Below are positions 17,490 to 24,157 of a DNA stretch of 64,000 bases, piece after piece; position 1 is the first letter of the stretch, and the number at the start of each line of letters is the position of its first letter. The DNA is from Deltaproteobacteria bacterium SG8_13. Its GTDB lineage: Bacteria > Desulfobacterota > Desulfobacteria > Desulfobacterales > SG8-13. The notes beneath the pieces were generated by a model. That model searched no databases and had not been told where the DNA came from. It saw only the letters and a list, made by a program, of their open reading frames with translations. The position numbers were made by a program, and so were the translations under genes. The DNA is taken from positions 1-64,000 of the forward strand of contig LJNK01000002.1 in the NCBI GenBank assembly GCA_001303025.1. Direction: 5' to 3'.

Positions 17490-17924
17490 ATGACCGATAC
17501 CGCCAATCTATCGAACATATTTGAGCATGACAAAAAATTCAAAGGGCTAATGAAACGCCTCTTTGAAATCGCCCTGACCCAGTCGTTCGATGCCATGATG
17601 GTCACGGAAAACAAGCCGGAATATCCGATCGTGTTCGTCAATCATGCCTTCACGCGGATGACCGGATATCGCAATGCGGAAATCGTCGGGCAATCGCCGT
17701 CCATCCTGCAGGGCCCGAAAACCGACCGTGCGGTTCTCGGTCGCCTGAGGGAAGATCTGTCGGCGGGCGGGATGTTCCACGGGGTCGCGGTCAATTACCG
17801 CAAGGACGGCTCCGAGTTTCTGATGGAGTGGAAGATCGCGCCGGTGAAAGACGACGCGGGAAAAACCACCCATTACCTGGCCATCCAACGCGATGTCAGC
17901 GGTCCGGCGGATCGACCGGTATGA
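17490..17924 (+). CDS. Stand-alone LOV-like PAS-domain protein without the photoactive Cys
   Basis: A 144-residue protein made of a short N-terminal helix and one PAS domain. The order YPIVFVNHAFTRMTGY, E-I-V-G-Q-S-P-S-I-L-Q-G-P-K-T-D, then N-Y-R-K-D-G-S-E-F and H-Y-L-A-I-Q-R-D-V is very LOV-like. The normal LOV motif G-R-N-C-R-F-L-Q reads G-Q-S-P-S-I-L-Q, so the flavin-adduct Cys is Pro. It cannot do the classical photocycle; it may still bind flavin for redox sensing, or bind another ligand. AAAGGA precedes the ATG. The next gene (Lon N-domain) follows after 67 bases. No output domain is attached. Confidence 0.78.
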   Translation: MTDTANLSNIFEHDKKFKGLMKRLFEIALTQSFDAMMVTENKPEYPIVFVNHAFTRMTGYRNAEIVGQSPSILQGPKTDRAVLGRLREDLSAGGMFHGVAVNYRKDGSEFLMEWKIAPVKDDAGKTTHYLAIQRDVSGPADRPV

Positions 17925-17991
17925 GCCCGGAACCCGGCCGCCATAGACATCCCCGAGCTGCCGGGACGCATTTAGGCAAACGGAGGGACGT

Positions 17992-18657
17992 ATGATTCGC
18001 ATCCCGCTGTTTCCCCTGGGACTCGTGCTGCTCCCCGGGATGTCGCTGCCGCTGCACATCTTCGAAGAGCGATACAAACTGATGATCGCCGAGTGCCTTG
18101 CCGGCGACCGGCCTTTCGGCATCGTGCTTTTCGACGGCCAGACGCTGCGCTCGGCAGGATGCACTGCCCGGATTTCTGATGTGATCAAGAGATACGACGA
18201 CGGACGCCTGGACATCGCAACCTGCGGCGAACAGCGATTTGTCATCCACGAATTGATCGAGGAAAAGCCCTACATGGAGGCGCGCATCGCTTTCCTTGAA
18301 GACGACGACGAAGCGCAACCTGCAGGCGGTGTCTCCGAAGCGCTGGCAGCTGCCCGGAAACTCTTACAGGACCTGCGCAGAGATCGATTCTTATCCCAGG
18401 ATGTCAGTCCGGTCCTTCTTTCCGATCCGGGATCGCTGTCTTTCTTTATCGCCTCTCTTGAGGGATTCACCCACGCCGAACGCCAGCAAATCCTTGAAAC
18501 GACCTCCAGCACCGATCGCCTGCGCAAGTGCGTAGATTCTCTTATGAAAATTCGGGATCGGTTCCAGCTGACACGCACCATCGAGAAAATCATCGGCGGC
18601 AATGGTCAGCCGCCGGAATCGGTGCGAAAGAAACTGGCGGACCGGCGGGACAGCTGA
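17992..18657 (+). CDS. Lon N-terminal (substrate-binding) domain protein
   Basis: A 221-residue protein equal to the N-terminal domain of Lon without ATPase or protease. The start RIPLFPLGLVLLPGMSLPLHIFEERY is the family signature; FGIVLFDG, then G-C-T-A-R-I-S-D-V-I and ATCGEQRF follow. A helical C-terminal region (about 110-200) completes it. Free-standing proteins of this family are common in bacteria and of unclear function; a role in binding damaged proteins is often proposed. The ribosome site CGGAGGGACGT precedes ATG at 17992. A Cys-free AAA module is not present anywhere nearby. Confidence 0.88.
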   Translation: MIRIPLFPLGLVLLPGMSLPLHIFEERYKLMIAECLAGDRPFGIVLFDGQTLRSAGCTARISDVIKRYDDGRLDIATCGEQRFVIHELIEEKPYMEARIAFLEDDDEAQPAGGVSEALAAARKLLQDLRRDRFLSQDVSPVLLSDPGSLSFFIASLEGFTHAERQQILETTSSTDRLRKCVDSLMKIRDRFQLTRTIEKIIGGNGQPPESVRKKLADRRDS

Positions 18658-18913
18658 AGCCTCAGTTTTTCGGTTCGCCCGGACGACAGCGGCTGCAAAC
18701 CGAGTTTTCAGAGCCCTTAGATCTGTGTCCGGGCCCCAGGCCGACATGCGGCTGTCCGCTTCAGGATCTGCCAGGTCCCCCGCCGCGCTTCTGCAGCGAG
18801 CTGGCATACCGCGCATTTCAAAAACCGATGCCCATATGTTCACACGGGAGGCTGCCGCCCGTCAGGCAGGTTTTGTCGGCGGCGGCAGGAATACTCGAAA
18901 AGCCGGTGATTTG

Positions 18914-19495
18914 CTATTTTCTTTGCCAGCTGATTAGGGTCCCCTCCACCACGCCGTGGCGGGTGCAAAATCCGGCCGGCACCTCCACTACGTACAGGGC
19001 AGGTCCATTGGAGGAATAAACGGTATCGGACATGGGGGTAGTGTTGGCGGCGATATGAATCACGCGGCTTTTTGCCGAAACGAATATGATGTCAAGCGAT
19101 GTGGGTGTATTGCGCATCCAAAAGCTCTTCGGGCCGACCGTATCATGCACGAAGAGCATCCCCACCGAGTCGTCCAACCCCCTGCGCCCCATCAATCCTG
19201 TGGCACGGGCCTGCGGAGTGTCGGCAATTTCAATGGTGATGGAAACCAGTACGCGCCCTTCGGCGTTGATGAATGCAAGGCTTCCATCTGCACGGATGCC
19301 GCCGGTACTGCCGGCGACGGCTGGTTGCGGCTGGCCGAAAGCACCGGGCCAGCACAGGGCCGAAAATACGATCAGGCAAGACAGGATGACCCGAATCACG
19401 CGGCCGACCGGCAACCCCGGGGCCGCGGCGGAACCGATTCCCGGAACAATTTGCAGGCACCGCAGGCAAATGGCTCGAAGTGGCAGGTGTTTCAA
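18914..19495 (-). CDS. Exported DUF192 protein
   Basis: A protein of about 193 residues with an N-terminal hydrophobic segment (signal or anchor, near residues 34-50) and a DUF192 domain. Seen are VSITIEIADTPQARATGLMG, RRGLDDSVGMLFVHD, FWMRNTPTSLDIIFVSA and VVEVPAGFCTRHGV, which are the family hallmarks. The start TTG 19495 overlaps the stop of metF (TTGA), showing coupling; an internal GTG at 19399 would give a cleaner signal peptide. Function of the family is unknown. Confidence 0.85.
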   Translation of the reverse strand: MKHLPLRAICLRCLQIVPGIGSAAAPGLPVGRVIRVILSCLIVFSALCWPGAFGQPQPAVAGSTGGIRADGSLAFINAEGRVLVSITIEIADTPQARATGLMGRRGLDDSVGMLFVHDTVGPKSFWMRNTPTSLDIIFVSAKSRVIHIAANTTPMSDTVYSSNGPALYVVEVPAGFCTRHGVVEGTLISWQRK

Positions 19496-20307
19496 CGGTC
19501 TTCTTCCAGAATGTCGAATAACATTTCATAATGATCGAAAGGCGGCATGATGCAGACCCCGGAAAATCGCTGCCGGGCCGCCGTCAGCATATCTATCGCG
19601 TTGGCGGCACCTGCGGCGACGGGGTTTGCGGCATCGTGCATTCGCTGCCGAACCCGCTCCGGTACTGCAATGCCGGCCACTTTCCGATGTAAAAACTCGG
19701 CATGCTTCGCCGTTCGCAGGGGCAGCACGCCCATGACAACCGGGATCGTTACCCGCCGGAGCGCTTCGGCCAACTCATCTGCCGATGCTTCATCGTATAC
19801 CGGTTGGGTTACCACAAACTGGGCGCCGGCTTCGATCTTTCGCTCCAGTCGTCGAACTTCGCGCATCAGCCCTCCGGACTCCGGCCGCGGATCAAGGACC
19901 ACACCGGTTCGCATTCCCGCCGCCCTGGACATACCCACCAGCTCAAAGACATCAATGTCGCGAACATCCGTGGTGGTTGCACGATCGCCGAGTGCGACGA
20001 AATCACCCGTCGCGGCCAGAACCGCCTCGATACCAAGTGCAACCGCACCCCACAGCAGGCCCTGGAGACTGATTCGATTGTGGTCCCTGGTGGTGCAGTG
20101 CAGGATGGCCGGCTTTCCGGTTTTTTGTTGAATGAGCATACAAAGCGCCATTGCACTCATTCGCGGTTTGGCCACCGGATTGGTGGCAACACTGAAGCCG
20201 TCGAATGCCAGTCGCGTCAGCGATCCCAGTGCCGAAAGAATCGGCTCGGACGCGGAACCTGCAGGCGGCACCACTTCAACCGTAATGGTAAACGAATCGG
20301 CAGGCAT
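19492..20307 (-). CDS. metF: Methylenetetrahydrofolate reductase (MetF-like)
   Basis: A 271-residue FAD-dependent TIM-barrel enzyme reducing 5,10-methylene- to 5-methyl-tetrahydrofolate, used for methionine synthesis or the methyl branch of the Wood-Ljungdahl pathway. It opens with VEVVPPAGS (the catalytic Glu of the family is in this F-E-x-x-P-like motif), then HCTTRDHNRISLQGLLWGA, ATGDF, GAQFVVTQPVYD and PVVMGVLPLRT. The length is short compared with E. coli MetF (about 296), as in many anaerobes. A G-rich ribosome site precedes ATG at 20307. Upstream lies a promoter with a strong palindrome. The DUF192 gene is coupled downstream. No MetV or corrinoid partner is in the window. Confidence 0.88.
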   Translation of the reverse strand: MPADSFTITVEVVPPAGSASEPILSALGSLTRLAFDGFSVATNPVAKPRMSAMALCMLIQQKTGKPAILHCTTRDHNRISLQGLLWGAVALGIEAVLAATGDFVALGDRATTTDVRDIDVFELVGMSRAAGMRTGVVLDPRPESGGLMREVRRLERKIEAGAQFVVTQPVYDEASADELAEALRRVTIPVVMGVLPLRTAKHAEFLHRKVAGIAVPERVRQRMHDAANPVAAGAANAIDMLTAARQRFSGVCIMPPFDHYEMLFDILEEDR

Positions 20308-20360
20308 ACATTTATCCCCCGCTTTCGGCGTTCAAGGAGCTCTAGCGCCCGCTGCACGAG

Positions 20361-20410
20361 ATTATTCAGCATCGGGCGCATTTGTCATGGTTCGATTTTA
20401 CCGTGACAAA
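20361..20410 (-). promoter_or_regulatory. metF promoter with palindromic operator
   Basis: Read on the minus strand: -35 ATGACA (20388-20383), spacer 16, -10 AATAAT (20366-20361), 54 bases before the metF ATG. The -35 lies inside an inverted repeat, TTTGTCATGGT at 20381-20391 and ACCGTGACAAA at 20400-20410, spacer 8, with 10 of 11 positions paired. This is a good operator candidate, with unknown regulator. Confidence 0.55.
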
Positions 20411-20558
20411 GCACAGCCATAGAGCGTCTGCATCACGGTGCTGCAGCATACACGCAGCTTTTTTTGAATGCAAGCCGGTTCCGGCAGTTTACCTTATTGC
20501 GCACTGTGCCGCGGTTCATCGCGAAGGTCCGGTTCGACTGATTAGATGCTGCGCTTTC

Positions 20559-20588
20559 TTGACAAACCGGCCCGGCTGCCCTCATATT
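20559..20588 (+). promoter_or_regulatory. Sigma-70-like promoter upstream of a nested stem-loop
   Basis: TTGACA at 20559-20564, spacer 18, CATATT at 20583-20588. A transcript would begin near 20595 and pass through the stem-loop at 20648-20692. No gene with ribosome site lies just downstream, so it may serve a leader or small RNA. Confidence 0.4.
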
Positions 20589-20647
20589 GTCTGCAATGCC
20601 GCAGCCGGCCGGCTCCAGCCCCGCGGGAAGCTGCGCGGGTTGCAATG

Positions 20648-20692
20648 AAAATGCCCGGTGGGGTATTTGCCCCACCTTCTGAGGGGCATTTT
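20648..20692 (+). other. Nested two-part stem-loop
   Basis: The outer arms AAAATGCCC (20648-20656) and GGGCATTTT (20684-20692) pair over 9 bases; inside, GGTGGGG (20657-20663) and CCCCACC (20670-20676) pair over 7 with loop TATTTG. Because the outer arm ends in TTTT it could act as a terminator or an attenuator on either strand. Confidence 0.5.
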
Positions 20693-20767
20693 GCCCACGC
20701 GAGGCGGCTTCAAAAATCCTTAACCCATAACCAACTAAAATTAAACAGAAAATAGAGAAGTCGTTCT

Positions 20768-20784
20768 TTGGCACTCCTTTTGCT
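20768..20784 (+). promoter_or_regulatory. Sigma-54 (RpoN) promoter
   Basis: TTGGCAC at 20768-20774, five bases, TTGCT at 20780-20784: an exact fit to the -24/-12 consensus, with GG and GC at the right distance. An A/T-rich tract (about 20712-20760) suited to IHF or activator contact lies just upstream. Transcription should start near 20796, giving an 80-base leader before the rhodanese ATG at 20875. Confidence 0.75.
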
Positions 20785-20874
20785 TCCATCCGTTCCAATA
20801 CAAACAACGGCAGGAATTCAACCCTGCCATCAAATCGGGAACAGATGATCGACCTACAGCAAAGGAGTGAAGAG

Positions 20875-21639
20875 ATGAAGAGAAGAATCCGTTTCGGATG
20901 GATGGTAGTCTTCAGCATCGCATTGCTGATTGGCCTGCCCGCAGGCACCTTGAAGGCCGCGGAAGGGTTTCATACCATCTCCACGCAAGAGCTGAAAACC
21001 TGGATGGAGTCGACCGACAGGCCGACCCTGGTGTTTTCATTAAGCGAGATCGAGTATCGCGAGGTCCATATTCCCGGCTCGATCTGCATCACCATGGAAC
21101 TGATGGAAGTAAGCGACCGGATGCCGGACGATCGGAATTCTCCCATTGTGTTCTACTGCCACGGCCCCGGATGAGTGAAATCAAAGATGGCCGCAGGTAA
21201 GGCGGTCGAAATGGGTTACCGCAACGTCTACTGGTACAAGGAAGGAATCAGCGGATGGAGAAAAAATCACCTGGAGTTCGAATCTGCTGACTTTGCTTTT
21301 ATGAGCCGCCCCCTTCCGCCTCCTATGGAACCCGAGGAGCTGAACCATAAACTGCAGGAAGGCAATGCCGTGGTGCTGGTGGACATCCGCGACGAGGCCT
21401 CCAAGAAAAAATTCGGCGTGATCGATGCGCCGGCACTCAGTATCCCCCTGTATCGCCTGCACAAGGAGATAAGCAAGCTGCCGAAAAACAGAAAACTGGT
21501 TCTTTGCGACATCAAGGCAAAACAGGCCCCTTCCGCCTGCCGGTATATGATGGATCAACGGTTTCCCATCACCCGGATTACCTATATGAAAGGCGGCTAT
21601 ATGGCCTGGAAAGAGCAGGGTTTGCCCACAAAAGAATAG
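20875..21639 (+). CDS. Exported tandem rhodanese, probable selenoprotein (UGA at residue 100)
   Basis: A 254-residue exported protein with two rhodanese domains if the in-frame TGA at 21172-21174 is read as selenocysteine. Signal peptide: residues 1-28, ending T-L-K-A-A-E. Domain 1 (about 33-135) has YREVHIPGS, then YCHGPG, the UGA, VKSKMAAGKAVEMGYRN and KEGISGW. Cys homologues read Y-C-x-G-P-x-C-x-K-S at this place, so UGA sits where a Cys is expected (residue 100). Domain 2 (about 155-254) has VDIRDEASKKKFG, LVLCDIK and MKGGYMAW. The frame continues unshifted past the TGA and a SECIS candidate lies 11 bases later. Start ATG 20875 has AAAGGAG. Sigma-54 promoter upstream. Otherwise it is a pseudogene by one nonsense change. 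Confidence 0.75.
21172..21207 (+). promoter_or_regulatory. UGA selenocysteine codon and SECIS candidate
   Basis: TGA at 21172-21174 is followed after 11 bases by GATGGCC (21186-21192), loop GCAGGTAA (21193-21200), GGCGGTC (21201-21207). The stem pairs over seven positions with one G-G mismatch and one G-T pair. The apical loop has GCAGGU, as in the E. coli fdhF SECIS, and its GGU lies 22-24 bases after UGA (19-21 in fdhF). Confidence 0.72.
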
Positions 21640-21648
21640 GCTCCGGAT

Positions 21649-22521
21649 ATGAGAGCGAATGGCCCGCGCCGACTGAAGGCAACCGTGCAGATCGGACATG
21701 ACAATGCCGGTTCGGCTTGCGACTGCCTGGCGGCCGAAACCGGACTGTCGAAGTCGAAAATCAAGGCAGCCATGCTAAAGGGTGCGGTCCGGCTCCAACG
21801 GCCGGGGCGGGGACGGAAAAGAATCCGGCGGGCGACGGCGACTTTGCGTTCCGGCGACCGGATCGAACTCTACTACGATGATTTTATCCTGGCGACGATC
21901 CCGCCGGAGGCGAGCTGCCTGGCAGACAATTCCCACTATAGCGTCTGGTTCAAACCGGCGGGTCTGATGACCCAGGGCACCTCATACGGAGATCATTGTG
22001 CCCTGGTTCGGCAGGTGGAAAAACACTTTGAAATGCGAAGGCCCGTCTTTGCGGTGCACCGCCTGGACCGGGAGGCGACCGGACTGGTGCTGCTGGCCCA
22101 CAGCCGGCAAGCAGCCGCCAGGCTGTCAAAGCTTTTCAGCCGCCGCGACATCGAAAAAGTTTACCGGGCAATCGTACGCGGAGAAGTGGGTCCGCCGGAA
22201 AGCACGGGACAAATCGACCGGCCGCTCGATGGAAAACCTTCCGTTACCAACTACCGAGTGCTCTCCTTCGAACCCGGGGAAAACACATCGAGCCTTGAAA
22301 TCCGGACCGGTTCCGGACGCAAGCATCAAGTCCGTCGCCACCTTGCAGCGACCGGCCACCCGGTGATGGGCGATCCGGTCTACGGCCGCGGCACCAAAAA
22401 TACCAACGGATTGCAACTGTGCGCCACGCGCCTGTCGTTCGTCTGTCCGTACAAACACCACCCCCTTGTCTTCGACCTGAACCATCTGCTGCCCGATCAC
22501 GACTGCAGCGTCTGCTCTTGA
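21649..22521 (+). CDS. RluA-family pseudouridine synthase
   Basis: A 290-residue RNA pseudouridine synthase. An S4-like N-terminal part (LSKSKIKAAMLKGAVRL) is followed by the catalytic domain: WFKPAGLMTQG, VHRLDREATGLVLLA (the catalytic Asp is in H-R-L-D), KVYRAIVRGEV and the late RTGSGRKHQVRRHLAATGHPV with GDPVYG. It probably modifies ribosomal RNA; exact target unknown. It begins 9 bases after the rhodanese stop, so it shares its transcript and perhaps its sigma-54 promoter. Confidence 0.9.
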   Translation: MRANGPRRLKATVQIGHDNAGSACDCLAAETGLSKSKIKAAMLKGAVRLQRPGRGRKRIRRATATLRSGDRIELYYDDFILATIPPEASCLADNSHYSVWFKPAGLMTQGTSYGDHCALVRQVEKHFEMRRPVFAVHRLDREATGLVLLAHSRQAAARLSKLFSRRDIEKVYRAIVRGEVGPPESTGQIDRPLDGKPSVTNYRVLSFEPGENTSSLEIRTGSGRKHQVRRHLAATGHPVMGDPVYGRGTKNTNGLQLCATRLSFVCPYKHHPLVFDLNHLLPDHDCSVCS

Positions 22522-22673
22522 CGCACCCGGCAGCGCTCCGGTAAAAACTGCCGTGTAACATTCCCGGTTGCTAGCCGGGCAGCGGTCGGTTGATTGCATA
22601 TCGCTTCAGCCACGTTGGACGTGCGGTTTACCCGGCATCCAGCGCCGCGGCATTCAAAAACCGCTATTTCCCC

Positions 22674-22700
22674 TGTAACATTTCATGGAGCTGTTCGTTA
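22674..22700 (+). promoter_or_regulatory. ECF sigma promoter of the sigma factor operon (autoregulation)
   Basis: TGTAACAT at 22674-22681, 14 bases, CGTTA at 22696-22700. The same two boxes with the same 14-base gap recur at 24072-24098. Transcription would start only a few bases before the sigma ATG at 22711, leaving no room for a ribosome site (nearly leaderless). Confidence 0.68.
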
Positions 22701-22710
22701 CAGAATCATC

Positions 22711-23190
22711 ATGGATGATTTTACCGGGTTTTATCGAAAATACCAACAGGTGCTGCTCAACTATCTGGTGCGCCTGACCGGTGATGCAACGCTGGCAATG
22801 GAGATCGTTCAGGAAAGCTTTACCCGCTGCCTGAGTCGCTACGGCGCCCGAAGGTCCAACCGGGTTTTGCTGTTTACAATCGCGCGAAACGCGTGGATCG
22901 ATGAAATCCGCAGGCAAAAGCGTTTTACCGGGCTCGAGGAAAAAGAGCAGCCGGCGCTCGAAAACCCGGAAAAACAACTGGAAATCAGGCAGGAATACAA
23001 ACGCGTGCTGGCAGGGATGAATCGTTTGGAGCAGGGCGAAAGAGAAATTCTGGCAATGAGCGTCAGCACGGACCTGACCTATCGGGAAATCGCTGCCGTC
23101 ACCGGTTTGAACGAACCCAACGTTCGGGTGAAGGTCCACCGTGCTCGGGTAAAGCTCAAGCAGTACCTCGATCAGGAGGAAGACAAATGA
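22711..23190 (+). CDS. ECF-type RNA polymerase sigma factor
   Basis: A 159-residue sigma-70-family ECF factor. Region 2 (about residues 10-75) reads YLVRLTGDATLAMEIVQESF with R-V-L-L-F-T-I-A-R-N-A-W-I-D; region 4 (about 95-150) reads LEQGEREILAMSV, DLTYREIAAVTGLNEPNVRV and KVHRARVKLKQYL. No N-terminal extension or extra domain. The start ATG 22711 is the one that leaves region 2 complete; the 40-residue upstream extension has no ribosome site. The stop overlaps the ATG of the anti-sigma gene by ATGA, so the two are translationally coupled. Autoregulated promoter just upstream. Signal unknown. Confidence 0.9.
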   Translation: MDDFTGFYRKYQQVLLNYLVRLTGDATLAMEIVQESFTRCLSRYGARRSNRVLLFTIARNAWIDEIRRQKRFTGLEEKEQPALENPEKQLEIRQEYKRVLAGMNRLEQGEREILAMSVSTDLTYREIAAVTGLNEPNVRVKVHRARVKLKQYLDQEEDK

Positions 23191-23753
23191 ATGACATCAT
23201 CAGCGGGTTCATTGACGACGAGTTAAACCACGGGGAAAAAATCCGTCTGGTCAAGCGAATCCGTGACGACGCGGATTTCACCGCCGAAACCCTGCAGCTG
23301 CTCCACCAGGAAAAATTGCTTTGCTCTGAATTGTATGACCGCCCCCCGATGTTTCGTGCGCACCCGGCCGGATTCTGGAAACAGGCTGCCGCGCAGGTGT
23401 TCCGGCCGCATTCGCTGATAGCAGCTGCGGCTGCGGCATTGATAGCCGTGATTCTCCTGTGGCCGCTGGAACGGTCCGTGCCGGTGTTCCAAGCGCAGCG
23501 CTTCGTTTTGTATCGCCCCGATGCAAGCCTTGTTGAAATTGCGGGCAGTTTCAGCGAGTGGGAACGGATCCCTTTGGGCAGAATCGGTAAAAGCGGGTAC
23601 TGGGAGATCACGCTCGCCCTGCCGATCGGGGAACATCGATTCAGTTACATCATCGAAGGCCGAGAGCGGATACCGGACCCGACGGTTCTGCTCAAAGAGG
23701 GTGACGATTTCGGCGGATCGAATTCCGTGCTTCGCGTGGAGGCGAGGATATGA
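23187..23753 (+). CDS. Membrane anti-sigma factor with glycogen-binding-like (CBM48) domain
   Basis: A 188-residue protein. The N-terminal cytoplasmic part (about 1-70, DDELNHGEKIRLVKRIRDD) resembles zinc-less anti-sigma domains. A single membrane segment lies at about 72-91. The periplasmic part (about 97-188) has an AMPK/isoamylase-N-like beta sandwich: VEIAGSFSEWERIPL, GYWEITLALPIGEHRFSYI, and DPTVLLKEGDDFGGSN. Such domains bind alpha-glucans; here it may sense a glycan or protein outside the membrane. It overlaps both neighbours by four bases (ATGA), so it is tightly coupled to the sigma factor and the next gene. Confidence 0.78.
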   Translation: MNDIISGFIDDELNHGEKIRLVKRIRDDADFTAETLQLLHQEKLLCSELYDRPPMFRAHPAGFWKQAAAQVFRPHSLIAAAAAALIAVILLWPLERSVPVFQAQRFVLYRPDASLVEIAGSFSEWERIPLGRIGKSGYWEITLALPIGEHRFSYIIEGRERIPDPTVLLKEGDDFGGSNSVLRVEARI

Positions 23754-24070
23754 TCGCTCGCTGGGTTGGATGGGCCGCCATGGTGGCCGGGATCCTGGGT
23801 TGCACGACCCATTACGTCAGGCCGCAAAACGACAAGGTGTACCTTTATCTGAAACGGCCGGCAGCCGAACAGGTATTTCTGGCCTGCTCGGTGGACGGGT
23901 TTTCCCTCCGCCCTGCCCGCAGGATCAGAGGCGAATTGTGGGAAGCGGTGGTCGAATCGAACAAAGAATTCCGATATTTTTATCTTGTCGACGGAAGCGT
24001 TTATGCGCCCGCATGCCGGTTCCACGAAATGGACGATTGGGGTGGGAAAAACTGCATTTATGTCCCCTGA
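23750..24070 (+). CDS. Small lipoprotein with CBM48-like fold
   Basis: A 106-residue lipoprotein; the lipobox is G-I-L-G-C. The rest follows the same pattern as the periplasmic part of the neighbouring anti-sigma factor: LYLKRPAAEQVFLACSVDGF, L-W-E-A-V-V-E-S-N-K-E-F-R-Y-F-Y-L-V-D-G and a final DDWGGKNCIYV that matches the D-F-G-G-S-N end. It probably sits at the outer membrane and could be the partner or ligand of the anti-sigma sensor. ATGA overlap with the gene before; the ECF promoter for the next gene begins 2 bases after its stop. Confidence 0.72.
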   Translation: MIARWVGWAAMVAGILGCTTHYVRPQNDKVYLYLKRPAAEQVFLACSVDGFSLRPARRIRGELWEAVVESNKEFRYFYLVDGSVYAPACRFHEMDDWGGKNCIYVP

Positions 24071-24071
24071 C

Positions 24072-24098
24072 TGTAACATTCACTCCGTCCCCGCGTTA
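24072..24098 (+). promoter_or_regulatory. Second ECF promoter, before the Gly-rich protein
   Basis: TGTAACAT at 24072-24079, 14 bases, CGTTA at 24094-24098, matching the promoter at 22674. It allows separate high expression of the gene at 24158. The leader is about 50 bases and has CGGAGGA as ribosome site. Confidence 0.68.
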
Positions 24099-24157
24099 TG
24101 AAGACATCGCATCAACTACCAAAGCAACACAAAAGGGAATACAAATCGGAGGATGTC

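Larger units (their letters stand above)
20308..20874. other. Regulatory region between metF and the rhodanese gene
   Basis: This 567-base divergent region has no gene but many signals, listed separately: a leftward metF promoter with operator (20361-20410), a rightward sigma-70-like promoter (20559-20588), a nested stem-loop (20648-20692), a sigma-54 promoter (20768-20784), and a leader hairpin at 20809-20828 (GGCAGG and CCTGCC, loop of 8). Confidence 0.7.

Noticed and set aside
21172-21174. The TGA as a simple frameshift or end of a one-domain rhodanese
   Set aside because: The frame continues exactly without shift, the missing segment is needed for the rhodanese fold, and a SECIS-like hairpin follows; a pure nonsense mutation remains the only alternative.
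22554-22580. Third TGTAACAT, at 22554-22561, as another ECF promoter
   Set aside because: The -10 position 14 bases later reads CGGGC, not CGTTA; the segment CCCGG...CCGGG is better seen as a hairpin after rluA.
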